Source: Eurosta solidaginis
Taxonomy: Eukaryota > Arthropoda > Insecta > Diptera > Tephritidae
Direction: 5' to 3'
NCBI RefSeq assembly: GCF_040869045.1
Contig: NC_090322.1
Coordinates: 181,783,477-181,847,476 of the forward strand
Length of the DNA stretch: 64,000 nt
Positions 11,290-21,327 of the stretch are shown here, piece after piece. Position 1 is the stretch's first letter, and each line of letters begins with the position of its first letter. The notes below the pieces were generated by a model that saw only the letters and a program-made list of their open reading frames with translations, ran no database searches and was not told the DNA's origin. The translations under genes were made by a program, and so were the position numbers.

Positions 11290-11530
11290 AGCAGGATAGC
11301 CCAGTGGTTAAGGCAACTGAAGTTTCACCGTGTGATTCGCGGTTCGAATATCGATGAAACCTTTGATAACATTACGAAATTGCCTGATGATGATTACGTG
11401 GCGGTTTTCGAAATGGTACCGTCGCAATATGCCAGTAAATGTTTCTTTCTTTATTTTCAGTTTCTCTTAGAAAAACATAATAATTGAATATTCAAGTATT
11501 ATAAGACGGTGTTAAGCTCATGAATTCTTT
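11290..11530 (+). repeat. SINE-C copy with tRNA-like head
   Basis: Pol III-type internal promoter boxes are visible: A box TAGCCCAGTGGTTAAGG at 11297-11313 and B box GGTTCGAATAT at 11341-11351, spaced as in a tRNA. The head runs straight into the body shared with 10893-11085 (ACCTTTGATAACATTACG onwards). This is a tRNA-derived SINE by structure. It is not a functional tRNA gene, because no acceptor stem closes. Confidence 0.7.
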
Positions 11531-11799
11531 AATGAAAAAGCTAATATTATGGAAAATCTAAAAATTTACCACGGTGGAGGTTGGAAAGATGATTCGAAGT
11601 CTCTCGACTTCCTCGAAAGATTGCTTGTCGGCTGCAGGGGTGTAAACATATATACCTAGAATTTAAACTGATTGCCATTTGCCATTTTTGTGTGTTTAAC
11701 AAAGTTACTCCTATCATTAAAAAGGGAGGACTGTACACACAAAACGGGTATTTCGACTTGTCACTGCTTCTGCCGTCACATGCACTTAAATTAAGCGTG

Positions 11800-11880
11800 A
11801 TTAAGTGATTGCGGATGCTTGGTCGTTGAACACGCTTCTGGTAACACTACGGACTAAGTCTATGTGAGGATCTCACGGCA
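11800..11880 (-). repeat. Interspersed repeat, CACATAGACT family, fragment
   Basis: GGTCGTTGAACACGCTTCTG, then ACTACGGACTAAGTCTATG and GAGGATCTCACGG, parallels 17285-17395 (GGTCCTTCTTCTTCTG, TCAGTCTATGTGGGGTCCCC). The copies are old and short. I do not know the parent element. Confidence 0.45.
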
Positions 11881-11982
11881 AGATTGGAAGGTTTTTTTTG
11901 AACTTAAAAAATAAAAGTAAAAAAAAGGTTTCGTAGATTGTGAAGTTATTTCTAGATCTAAATAAAAATAAAGGAACTGTTT

Positions 11983-12650
11983 TTATACCTTTCATGAACA
12001 TGAAATGATATATTAACTTTGGTCCGATGTTTGTAACGTTGAGAAATATAGAAGATAGGCTCACCATTAAGTATACCGAATTGATCAGGGCGACGAACTG
12101 AGTTGATATAGCCATGTCCGTCTCTCCGTCCGTCCGTCTCTCCGTCCGTCCGTCTCTCCGCCCGTCTGTTTGAACGCAAACTAGTCCCTCAGATTTTGAG
12201 ATATCTCAATGAAATTTGGCACAAGGATGTATTTTTGTATTATATTAGACATTTGTCGGATCCGGTAGGATCGGACCACTATAACATATATCTCCCATAC
12301 AACCGATCATTCATATAAGACGATTTTGGTCATTCCTGCCGCAATTTAGAAAGTATAAACGTGAAACTCGGTGATATATATTCTAATATACCATAGAAGA
12401 TATCCTGAAAAAATCACTTCGATCGGAGCTGTATATATTTATATCCCATACAACCGATCGTTCAGATAAGGGGGTTTTTTGCCATATTTTATACTTATTT
12501 TAAAATCGTTTAGGTATGTTCACTATATATTTCTTATCTTATATAGCGCATTATTGGAGATTACGAATGGGATAAGATTATTGTTCAGCCCCATTCATGA
12601 AAGGTGTGAAGTCTTCGGCACAGCCGAAGGCAGTCCCGTCCTTACTTGTT
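11983..12650 (+). mobile_element. HEL-B repeat, complete-looking copy
   Basis: Starts with TATACCTTTCATGAA and carries the inverse TTCATGAAAGGTGT near its end, so subterminal inverted repeats are present. A (CGTC)n/(TCTC)n simple repeat lies at 12118-12168. The right end has a perfect 7-bp-stem hairpin CTTCGGC-ACA-GCCGAAG at 12613-12629, then CAGTCCCG and the terminus TCCTTACTTGTT at 12639-12650, followed by a T run. It is non-coding. Hairpin, short spacer and fixed terminus recall the 3' end of Helitron/Helentron-type elements (inference). The same 12-base terminus ends HEL-A. Confidence 0.7.
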
Positions 12651-12864
12651 TTTTTTTTTTTAAATTATTTTTTATACTTTTACTTTTTTTATTTTTAAAA
12701 GGTGAATGTTTCATTCTAACTCTCGAATTCACAAAAATAAGAAAGATTCACTATAAAACATTTTAAAATTACATTTCGATACATGTGTAGCGAAGAAGTA
12801 AGCCTTCTAATACGCAAACCCTTTAGAATATTTGATAATATAATACATAGGAACATACATACAT

Positions 12865-13495
12865 CAGCGAACATAAAAATAGCATTGGCAATTTTTATAA
12901 AATTTTGTCAATGAATTTCTTCTTTCTTTCGAAAGAAAAAATTTGTATGAAGTTCGTACTAAAACTATACAAACCATTATCAAAAAGATTCAAAAATTGG
13001 AAAAAATTTTACAAAAATTCCGAACTTTTTTTTGAGTTCTCTAAATTTTTTTTGAGCGAGCAGTATTTTAAGCAAAAAATTTCTATGGACCAATCTCAAA
13101 ATGGTTTTCGATAAAATTCGTATGAAAATTTGGAACGTTTTTTTTTTGATTCTCTGAATTTTAGTTTAGCGAAGTAAAAGTTATAGGTTTTTCAAAATTC
13201 GTTGATTTTTGACAATTTCTTTCCGATGTGTTTCAGATTTTCTTAAAAAAGAAAATTTACATTTTGTATGAAGGAAAATCTTAAAAACCCTACAGAATTT
13301 GGTTACAAAATTGCATATAAAAATAAACACAATTAAGAAAACACCAAATAAAAAGTTCTGAAATTTCAAAAAAATTTCTCCATTTTTCCAATTTTTTCGA
13401 AAACGTTCTTGAGTTTGGTTTTCATTGTTTCAGTACAGAAGAATTTAATTGGCGACATTTTATAAATATTTTCAGTGCTATTTTTATGTTCTCTG
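12865..13495. mobile_element. Candidate foldback/hAT-like MITE
   Basis: Left CAGCGAACATAAAAATAGC and right (reverse complement) CAGAGAACATAAAAATAGC form inverted termini. The inversion continues inwards in weaker form (AATTTTTATAAAATTTTGTC against AATATTTATAAAATGTCGCC). CAGAGAAC-type ends are seen in hobo/Hermes-group hAT elements (established knowledge). I could not find a convincing 8-bp target duplication, so the family is uncertain. The inside is AT-rich and non-coding. Confidence 0.5.
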
Positions 13496-13499
13496 CTGT

Positions 13500-14104
13500 T
13501 AAGAACATGCAACAACAAATACAAATGAAAATCTATAAAATTCAAAAAGAAACCACACGCTCAACATAAGATGACATACATACATGCTCTTTTTTATGTA
13601 AAACCTCTTCCGTTCGCCTTCAACTGAGTTCTATGACAATTATCGAGGGTATTTAAAATCGGTCGCAAGAAGAAGCCATGCCAAATTGTGGCGTGCATTG
13701 TGACACGATCGCACTTCTATTGCTAGCGAATATGAGCGGCGATTAAATTAGAGGAATTCGTGCCTAATTCGTTTGCAATGACACATTTCAAGCGGAAGCG
13801 GACAATATGTACAGCTGATTGCTTAGCGTATACTTAATGCCGATTGAATAAGATGTATGATGCGAAGAAAAAAATTTTGAGAAATATATAAAAGGAAAAA
13901 CATGAAAAAAGTACAAGTATGGCTTTATTTATTTATAAAATTATACTAAGCACTAAGAGCGGCTAAAAAGTGTTTTTTAATTAACAAAAACAAAGTGGCA
14001 GCAGTGGAAAAGGCAGCAAAAATAGATAATTTTTTTAGAGGTAACGAACACAGTGCCTTTGTACATATGTATTTGCAAGCGTATTCCAGTTGTTGTTGGT
14101 AATA
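13500..14104. other. Unassigned stretch
   Basis: About 600 bases with no recognised repeat or gene. The part at 13610-13860 has a more balanced base composition than its surroundings and might be host single-copy sequence. Confidence 0.35.
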
Positions 14105-14290
14105 TAAAAAAATATCAATAAATGCAAGGCGCGATAACCTCCGAAAAGATTTTAGGCAGAGCTTTACTTCGAGGTTGCTACTTTTAATTTCTCCTAAAAA
14201 TTGGCGGTATGGAACCTCTTCATCATTTTGCACACGATAAGTTTGTCAAACGATTTCCGAATGTGACCCCATTTCGAAAACCTTTTTTTT
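14105..14290 (-). repeat. SINE-A partial copy, tail side
   Basis: AATAAATGCAAGGCGCGATAA, CCTCCGAAAAGATTTTAGG, a shortened TTGCTACTTTTAATTTCTCC and GTGACCCCATTTCGAAAACC are the SINE-A tail and body. The head is absent. It faces the plus-strand copy at 14358-14685, so the two form a head-facing inverted pair. Confidence 0.65.
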
Positions 14291-14357
14291 TTTGAACAAA
14301 TTTATGTTTAATGTTACTTCATTCAGGATACGAATACGAGTATGGTAATTGAATTCA

Positions 14358-14685
14358 CGGGCGACCGTCATGATGTTGGTAGCGTGCTGCGCTTACTATA
14401 ACGTAGATCCTGGGTTCAATTCTCGGTAAAAAAAACATCAAAATATTAGAATAGAGTTTTTCCAAGCAAACTCGCCCCTCAGCAGTGATTTGGTCAACAC
14501 TCCGAGTATGTTTCTGCCATGAACGGCTTCTCAGTGAAAACTCAGCCGGTCGGAGTTGGCGTAAAACCTGTTGGTCTCGTCCTGCCAATTTGTAGGAAAA
14601 ACTAAAAGGAGCATTCCGCAAATTAGAAAAGAAGCACGGCCTAAATTCTCTTCAGAGGTATATCGCGTCTTGAATAAATTTTTTG
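14358..14685 (+). repeat. SINE-A copy (tRNA-derived), head to tail
   Basis: GGCGACCGTCATGATGTTGGTAGCGTGC carries the A-box region, and GGTTCAATTCT at 14413-14423 is the B box, followed by a SINE-A body in reverse order to the minus copies: GAGTATGTTTCTGCCATGAA, CCTGCCAATTTGTAGG, CGGCCTAAATTC and TATCGCGTCTTGAATAAAT at the tail. It is one of the clearest cases showing the SINE's own strand. Confidence 0.8.
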
Positions 14686-14917
14686 TTTTTCAAGCTGAGC
14701 AAAGTAGCCTCAGTAAGGATTTACATCACTTTAACATTTTTGGGAAGTAAAGAGCTTGAGGGCAAAATGTTAATGAACCTATAGAAAGCCCTTATAGGAT
14801 TTCGTTGTCCTTAACAACGGAAATTTGTACCGAATATTGTAACCACTTATCTGTACGTTTCTTACGTATGTGGTAACACTGTAAAACACGAAAAAGTTTT
14901 AACAGAAAATAAAATAA

Positions 14918-15995
14918 AACCAGTAAGAAAGTCTAAGTTCGGGTGAAACCGAATGTTACATACCCAGCTGTGCACTTGAAACGCTGTTGTCCTTTGCTTT
15001 GTGTGATTAATAGTATTATTAGGCTGCGTAATAATACTGTGACGAATATTAGCATCACTACGCTGCTACTAAATAAATGCACAACAACAATAAAGAAGCC
15101 ACTCTTATGTAGAAGGTGACAAAGAAATATCTCAGACACACAAATATGTAGTCATCAGCCGAAGTAGTTACTCACACATACACACGGATATGGCTATGGA
15201 AGAGGCGTGGACTACAGCTATACATGTATATAGCTGGCAACTAACCAAGCATGAGCTACAACTGTTCGCGAAATTACTAGACCTTGGGAGAAGTGGGTGA
15301 ACGAGGAAACCGAGAGTATAAAAGCAACGCAAGCTGAGTAATAATTAATCAGTTTTGATTTAAGCACGCTATTCATTGTGAAGTATAATTGTGAAGTACT
15401 ACTCCCAAAGTAATCTAAATAAAGACCAGTTTGCAATACTGAACAAAGGAGTGATTTATTCAACAGTTTAGCGATTCGAACGTTAGCAGAAGGTTCGCTA
15501 AAATCGTTACAATACATATATGGTTCTATTCTGAACTCGTTTTCGTTAAAAAGAAGCAAAAACCATACAAAGTCTACCACTAATGTCCTTAACGGATTTT
15601 GATTTACGGCTTGTTAAACTTCCAAATTATCTTCTTCTAAAAGTCTAAAATTTTTTGGAATTTATGTTTTGTGTAATAAAACCAAACCACCTACCAAATT
15701 TCATTAGCTTAGCGGTATTCGTCTTGAATTATCTCATTTTTTTCATTTTTCTAAATTTCCGATATCGGAAAAGTGAGCGTGGTTATCGTCCGATTTCGCT
15801 CGTTTTCAATACTAAACTATTCTGGGTCTAGACAAGCTTCGTGTTAACGTACGGACGGACGGGCATAGCTTAATAAAAATTTTTTTCGATACTGATAATT
15901 TTGATATATCTCGATTCATTTATACCTCTACAATCAACCGGTATCCAATCAGAATTATAAATACCCTGTGTACAAGTACAGCTTGGTATAAAAAT
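14918..15995 (+). mobile_element. HEL-A copy split by a solo LTR
   Basis: Left end: AGTAAGAAAGTCTAAGTTCGGGTGAAACCGAATG and ACATACCCAGCTG. Right part from about 15600: ATTTACGGCTTG, GATATCGGAAAAGTGAGCGTGG, GTACGGACGGACGGGC, TTTTGATATAT and AACCGGTATCCAATCAGA, ending near GGTATAAAAATTAA. Between them sits the solo LTR 15038-15511 with its ATAC duplication. This copy is more diverged than the others, so it is an old insertion hit later by the LTR element. Confidence 0.65.
15038..15511 (+). mobile_element. Solo LTR, 474 bp, Ty3/gypsy-like
   Basis: Begins TGTGACGAATA and ends CGTTACA (TG..CA ends), with a perfect 4-bp duplication ATAC at 15034-15037 and 15512-15515. Inside are a TATA box (GAGAGTATAAAAGC, TATAAAA at 15317-15323) and an AATAAA signal about 100 bases downstream. 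Four-base duplications are usual for Ty3/gypsy elements of flies (established knowledge). No second LTR or internal gag/pol is adjacent, so recombination between LTRs probably removed the rest. It matches 53278-53723 closely. It also has about 47 extra bases after AAGCTGAGTAA that the second copy lacks. Confidence 0.85.
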
Positions 15996-16609
15996 TAATT
16001 CAAAAGAGAGCTAATATTGTTTGCAAAATCTTGTAAACTAGGATTAATACATAATCTGTGCTATTTTCTTTCCATATTCGTCACGGCACGGCAATTTAAT
16101 GTAGTAATAAAACATTTCCACCTCTTTTCATGGTAGCCATATTTTTCGGAAGTTTTTAAATACCGGTAATAAATGTGTTATTATCAGCCTAGAATATAGT
16201 GTTTAGTGTAAGTTTTCTCAGCTCAGGCTGGTTCATTTTATCCTTTCCAATGCTTTTTGTGACTGAACAAAAAAATTATAAGGGGGCGATGGCACTCCAA
16301 AACGCCCTCTACCTATTGAATTGGAAATTTAAGTCAGCATATGTCAATGCTATTTTGTAGGCATATATTCTCATATAAATATGTGTTCTTTTGTGTATGT
16401 TACGCTGTGTTTGTTACCAAGCCGTTGGTAACACACTGCGACGTAAAATCAGTCGAGGCGAATGAAGCCAATTGAAATTCGACCCAAAATATGCAACTGC
16501 TTACATACAAGAGGGGGGGTTTCACACGCACACTAACACACATATGTATATTTAGAAATGTTTTTAAGTGATGCACCTGTATCCAAATTGCATAAATATC
16601 ATTGTATGT
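15996..16609. other. Unassigned stretch
   Basis: About 610 bases without a recognised gene or repeat. It includes a GGGGGGG-containing patch near 16512 and CACACGCACACTAACACACATATG-like dinucleotide bias. Confidence 0.35.
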
Positions 16610-16617
16610 ATGTGTAT

Positions 16618-16893
16618 TAGGGTGGCCCGCTAAAAACGTTGTCGATAACAGTTTTTGATAACATTTTTGGGTCGGACAGGGTATACATGAAAATTTTATA
16701 ATCAAATGAAAAATTTTTTTAGTAGGTTAGGAAAAAAATCTTAAATATCAAAGTCGAAAAAAGTCAAAAAAATTTAATTTCACAGGCTCGAAAATTATTT
16801 TTTTGGGTATGCGTAGTGGAACTTTTTTTCCTGAGCCCAAATCCTATCCAAAAATCGATGGCGCGATATCGGTTAATAAATCGACCCAGTCTA
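16618..16893 (+). mobile_element. hAT-like MITE, 276 bp, with 8-bp duplication
   Basis: Starts TAGGGTGGCCCG and ends CGACCCAGTCTA (inverse TAGACTGGGTCG). The 8-bp sequence ATGTGTAT flanks it on both sides, at 16610-16617 and 16894-16901. Eight-base duplications and TAGGG/CAGGG-like ends are typical of hAT elements. Three other copies lie at 22988-23115, 35980-36190 and 37894-38126. It shares with them GTCGATAACAG-like, AAATCAAAGTCGAAAAAAGTC, GGGTATGCGTAGTGGAAC and GATATCGGTTAATAAATCG. Non-coding. Confidence 0.8.
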
Positions 16894-16901
16894 ATGTGTA
16901 T

Positions 16902-17284
16902 ATTAGACTGATACAAAAAATGAATATTTTTACAGGCTCGGAATGATAAATTTTCCAAAAACCGAGAAATAATTCTTTCTCAGTTCATTAAAAAATCTAA
17001 AAAAAACGTAACACATAACATCACAATTTCAATAGGAATAAAATAAGACTACACGGTTAACAAAAACAAAAAAGAGATAGTTTCAAGTTCCCACGACTTA
17101 ACAATTTATGTTTTAATGTTACGAAAGTTTCGATTTTGGCCGTTTTGTGCTCTTGCCCTGCGCTTGCCAGACTAAGACTCCACCTATTAGAAGTGACACA
17201 GCTGTCAGATCTAGAAGTAGGAAGTGGCATAGGTCCTAGACAGCTTCAAAAGAACAGTGTTATTTTATAACATAGGTCTTGTAT
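16902..17284. other. Unassigned stretch
   Basis: Begins with ATTAGACTGATACAAAA, which looks like a further end fragment of the hAT-like MITE family, then passes into sequence I cannot assign. Confidence 0.35.
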
Positions 17285-17395
17285 TTTAATCGGGTTTTTC
17301 ATTTTGGTCCTTCTTCTTCTGCGTACACTATGAATCCATTCAGTCTATGTGGGGTCCCCACGGACCGGCCAGTTTAACCTAACCTAACCTCCTGC
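17285..17395 (-). repeat. Interspersed repeat, CACATAGACT family, with CCTAACCTAACCT end
   Basis: Minus-strand reading: AGGTTAGGTTAGGTTAAACTGGCCGGTCC then CCCCACATAGACTGAATGG. A related but shorter piece is at 11800-11880. From memory, strings of this kind are scattered through tephritid assemblies. The short GGTTA run is part of this repeat, not a telomere. Confidence 0.55.
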
Positions 17396-17629
17396 TCTCA
17401 ATATCTGTTTCGGTTCAATTTTCCGTTAAGTTCTCCTTCCGGTTGCAGTTTTGGTCCATTTTATGGTCCGGGTTGTGCTCTAACTTCTGCTCCGGCCCCG
17501 GTTCTTTACATACTTCGATCAAGTTTTGACCACTGTTTTGCGCCAGCAGTTTTAGTTCCGATTTTGTTCAGTTTCAATTTCGCGTTAAGTTCCAATTTCA
17601 GCCCAGCGCCTGCATATTTTTAACAGGAT

Positions 17630-17792
17630 TCACCCCGCGTAGGTGAGTTTGACAATTGGGCTGCGGAAGCTATGAATTGCGCTTATCAACGCTTTGAATT
17701 CCAATATTTTGATGGTCGTTTCCAGGCATACCTGCAGCGGGTATATTCTAAGCCGCCAAACCCGCTGGGGGTTTCTGATTTGGTTCATGTTC
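17630..17792 (-). repeat. Likely LINE 5' leader fragment
   Basis: On the minus strand this reads CAGCGGGTTTGGCGGC, AGAATATACCCGCTGCAGG, TATGCCTGGAAACGACC, a decayed form of the TATGCCTGTCGTAAGAGGCG-like leader that also appears at 24275-24350 just ahead of an endonuclease fragment. It is probably the 5' end of an RTE-like LINE, detached from its coding part. This is a weak call based on one shared motif. Confidence 0.4.
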
Positions 17793-18350
17793 ACTTGTTG
17801 GTGTCTGACTGAGTCATGTAGTTATATACAAGGACTTACTTGGTTTGATTACGCCATACCATGAGCAAAGAACAAACAAATTTTTATTGTTTTTTGTTTT
17901 GTTTTTGTTAGTCAGTCTAATGTACATACATCCTTATCAACGTCAGCAATAATTTCTAAGTATAACTTGCTTGCTGTATTGGTCACGTAGTGAAACGTCG
18001 CGTCCCTCAAAACTGACCAAAATCAAACATGGTAACAAATAAGTATGTGTGTATGAGCTTATGTAATGATAATGTCACTGAGTACGCCTACTAAGTACGT
18101 CTACTTACACTTCTACATACGCAAATATGGGTATACTCGTACATATATGCATTGCTAACGTTGAAGTGTGCAGAAAAAGAAATTAAATAACACTTGCATT
18201 TTAACACTGCGCTCATTACAAAATATACAAAAGCAATCACTTGTATGGCATCGAATCGTTTTAACTTCTATTTCCATCAAGAACATACATATTTACTCAC
18301 GAATATTTTAACTAATTACACTGTGCTACACTGATTTTGCACTTTAATAA
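17793..18350. other. Unassigned stretch
   Basis: About 560 bases, AT-rich, without a recognised gene or repeat, ending at the left inverted repeat of the 18351-20340 element. Confidence 0.35.
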
Positions 18351-20340
18351 CGACCTAGTGTCCGTTGTAGGTCTTGATGAGTAGATCAAGATGCCGTGTT
18401 TCAAAATTTTCTAACACCCCGAAATTTTTTGCTTAACAGTTTTGGAAAACTGAAAGATAGGGCTTCAAAAATATATATATTTGTCTATACTTTTTATAGC
18501 AAATTTTTGAGATTTTTTAAAAGTTATCTAAAATTTTCTCGTTTTTTTTTAATTTTTCAAAGCTTGACGGCTTTTTAATGTATAATTTCTTTAATGAAAA
18601 TTTTTTTCTTAAAGAGATTGAGAGAATATTCTATCTCGAGTAAAAAAAGTACTGGTTGATCAAATTCGGTTGTGAATTGTTTAAATAACAGGACGTTTTG
18701 TGAAAAAGAAAATTCTGCTCTCATTGTACAATCGATATCGCGTCGGGTCAGGATTAATTGTATGATTTCGGTATATGGCTGCCATCGCATTGAGCATTCT
18801 TATTGTTTCTTTTCTTCCACCAATTATTTTTTGTTATAACATAATTCCAATTATTGACTTTAATTATTTAAACAATTTCGATATTTTTTATTTATCTAAA
18901 TCATCTCTCTAGTAATTTTATTTCGCTCCTACGTTGGAGAGAAAAAATAAAGAAATAAATAGTTGCAAATATATTTACATAAAATTTTGTTTTATTTTAT
19001 GTACTTAATACAAAAAAAACTTCCAATTTCGATAGCTGTTAAAAATGTTTGCTAGATCTTCTACGTTTATAAGCCACATCGTCAGTATCGCGTTTTAGAG
19101 ACCAGCACTAATTTGCCAGCATTCTGATCTGACTTTTTCCGAAAAAGCGTTTTTCGATCTCTAATAGTTCCTGATGGAACCGTTTTCCCTGTTCGTCACT
19201 GATTTGTCCAAGATTTTCAGGGAAGAAATCCAAATGTGAATGCAGAAAATGGACCTTGATTGACATTGTGCACCCCATCTGCCCATAAGTCTCTATAAAC
19301 TCATTCACTATTTCTACGTAGTTGGCGATTTTGTTATTCCCCAAAAAATTGTTGCATAGAGAAATAAAACTCGCCCATGCTCTTTGCTCTACGTTATTAA
19401 ATTTTTTGAAAAATTCCGTATCAGAAAAAATGTTTCGTATTTGTGGCCCAACAAAAATACCTGTAAAGTTGACAATAATGATAAAGTGAATGTGATGAAA
19501 ATATTTCTTTTCAAGTGTATATATTTTCCATTTTGTGAGTGCGCTGGTATAGGTTCTTACCAAACATTTTACCTATACACGCGATTAAAGAAAGATGTGA
19601 AAGCTTCTGTGAGAGCTGCATTGGTTTTTAATTGTACACCATGTTGCGTATCAACGAATAACCCGCAGACGTAACAAAACTTATTACGCTTATCACACAT
19701 TGTTATAAAAGTACCTTGTAGCAACACGTACAACCACTGACTGATTTGATTCCACCAAAATGACAGTATCCTAAGTTTCGTCTTGTCATTTATCTTACAG
19801 AGGCAAAGAGGCAAATGTCTCGGAGAGCAATTAAAGCACTGTGTATATCATTTCCACAAACAAGAAAACCCGTGGTCATATCAATTTTTCCTAACACATG
19901 ATTTGATGATAAAAGTAAATAATTTTGTTTATCTTTGTTTTATAATTAAATCATAAAAAAAGGTTAAACGAAGCATAGAGAATGCTCAAAACAATGGCGA
20001 CGATATACTGAAATCATACATTCAATCCTGACATGGCGCGATATCGATTCTACGATGAGAGCAGATTTTTCTTGTTCACAAAAAGTGTAGTCATTTCAAC
20101 AATTCTCAACCGAATTTGATGAACCAGTACTTTTTTACTCGAGATAAGAAGTGTAGGCAAATATATATATTTTTGAAGCCCTATCTTTGATGGAAAAATG
20201 ACGGAGTAACGAATTTTTGAATGCGCGAGGTACAAGAAAAACAGTTTTTCAACAATAACTTGAAAATTTCGGGGTGTTGGAAAATTTTGAAACACGGTAT
20301 CTTGATCTACTCATCAAGACCTACGACGAACACTAGGTCG
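18351..20340 (-). mobile_element. 1,990-bp DNA transposon with long inverted repeats
   Basis: The ends are inverted copies: CGACCTAGTGTCCGTTGTAGG from 18351, and the reverse complement of the 20340 end reads CGACCTAGTGTTCGTCGTAGG. The match continues with indels for about 400 bases (GTCTTGATGAGTAGATCAAG, GTGTTTCAAAATTTTC, GGGCTTCAAAAATATATATA, AAAAAGTACTGGTT, ATCGATATCGCG), reaching about 18800 and 19975. No flanking duplication is obvious. Between the repeats is a broken minus-strand coding region (19108-19814). The element is degenerate and probably immobile. I cannot name its superfamily. Confidence 0.75.
19108..19814 (-). pseudogene. Broken transposon-borne protein (FCYVCG / SDEQG-RFHQ family)
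   Basis: Two minus-strand frames lie head to tail. The upstream one (19814-19569, 81 codons) contains KFCYVCGLF. The downstream one (19563-19108, 151 codons) ends with GCTMSIKVHFLHSHLDFFPENLG then SDEQGKRFHQELLEIEKRFFG. From memory, both blocks occur in one large arthropod protein family of unknown function. In it FCYVCG is near the N terminus (a possible zinc-binding cysteine pair), and the SDE-G-RFHQD block is near the C terminus. That suggests the middle is deleted here and the remaining halves are separated by a stop. Lying between long inverted repeats, it may be a transposase relic. Function is not established. A homology search would settle membership. Confidence 0.6.
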
Positions 20341-20489
20341 CTACAAAACTGCTTGAGATATTTTTTTTTGTAGTACTGTGTTATTACATGCATATGTATG
20401 TATGTGTGTACAGTAGTAGTGGTGTAGAGAGTTTTGATTTTACAGTTTCTATTTTTTTGTCTATTTCCAAAGTGGAAATACGCTCCGTA

Positions 20490-20965
20490 GGCTGTTAAAT
20501 AGAGACACCCCCAAGGAAGTGTTCTCTCTCCTTTGGGTGGTGATCGTTAACCGACTCAGTACTACATCTCATAGAGGTGGAGGGCCATAACATGATTGCG
20601 TACGTGGACGGTATTTATGTTAACTATTATGATGAGAAAATACCCTCAAACTCTGTAATCTAACAATATGGATCTGGGCAAGAAGCTTGGAACTCGGCGT
20701 CAACACGGAAAAACTGGATTGTTCCTCTTCACAAGAAGGTATAAACCGCAGAATCTTATACCACCTAAGGTTTACCGCGAAAGTCTGGCTTTCACCAATA
20801 AGCTCAAATATCTGGGAGTCATTATGGATGGCAAACTACTGTAGATTGACAATATAGCAGATCGAATAAAGAAAGCAACAACTGCAAAATAATAAAAAGT
20901 TCAGAGAAGTTTGAAGCTCTCCATTAGCCGCACTTTTAACACCATTCCGGCTTAGACACACAACA
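20490..20965 (+). pseudogene. R1/LOA-like LINE reverse transcriptase fragment
   Basis: Reading across frames on the plus strand gives RGTPKEVFSLLWVVIVNRL, the strongly altered GTPQGGVLSPLLW region of reverse transcriptase. It is followed by MIAYVDG, where the catalytic YADD box should be. Next come LGVNTEKLD, IPPKVYRESLAFTN, LKYLGVIMDGKLL and DRIKKATTA, which match the thumb region of R1/LOA/Jockey-group LINEs. At least four frameshifts and several stops are present, and the catalytic motif itself is damaged. It is a dead fragment of about 475 bases. The family level is fairly sure from motif order, the clade only likely. Confidence 0.7.
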
Positions 20966-21105
20966 CTATCCTGCAACGACCACCACTGAATTTCTTAGCG
21001 AAGGAAATATTCGTTATCGTGGCCTTGAAAATGAGAGACACTGGAAGTTAAAAGAATGAATGAAGTGGTCATGCTAGTATCGTGAGCATCGAAGCCCCAG
21101 TTTCA

Positions 21106-21327
21106 CTCCCAGCAAGATTTCCACTAGGATCACACAGTGCGCATTCCCACATGACTTTTTCTGCCCCACATCTCTCAGTGAAAACTCATCTGCATTGCAG
21201 ATGCCGTTTGGAGTCGGTCGCCAATTTGTAGGAAAAATTAAAAAAGGATCAAGACGTAAATTGAAAGAGAAGCTTGACTTATATCACTTCGGAATTATAT
21301 CGCGCCTTGAATTTTTTTTATTTGTAG
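21106..21327 (+). repeat. SINE-A partial copy
   Basis: Body and tail blocks in plus order: CTCTCAGTGAAAACTCATC, GCATTGCAGATGCCGTTTGG, CGCCAATTTGTAGGAAAAA, GTAAATTGAAAGAGAAGC and TATATCGCGCCTTGAA. The head is lost or unrecognisable (weak CCCAGCAAGATTTCC). Confidence 0.7.

Noticed and set aside
12865..13495. 8-bp target duplication for the CAGNGAAC-ended element
   Set aside because: ACATACAT on the left does not match CTGTTAAG or TTAAGAAC on the right, so I left the superfamily open.
15218..15580. 120-codon minus-strand frame
   Set aside because: It is antisense to the solo LTR and crosses its end.
17375..17395. CCTAACCTAACCT as possible telomeric repeat
   Set aside because: It is only two to three units, and is part of a dispersed repeat. 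Flies of this group do not use short TTAGG telomere repeats.
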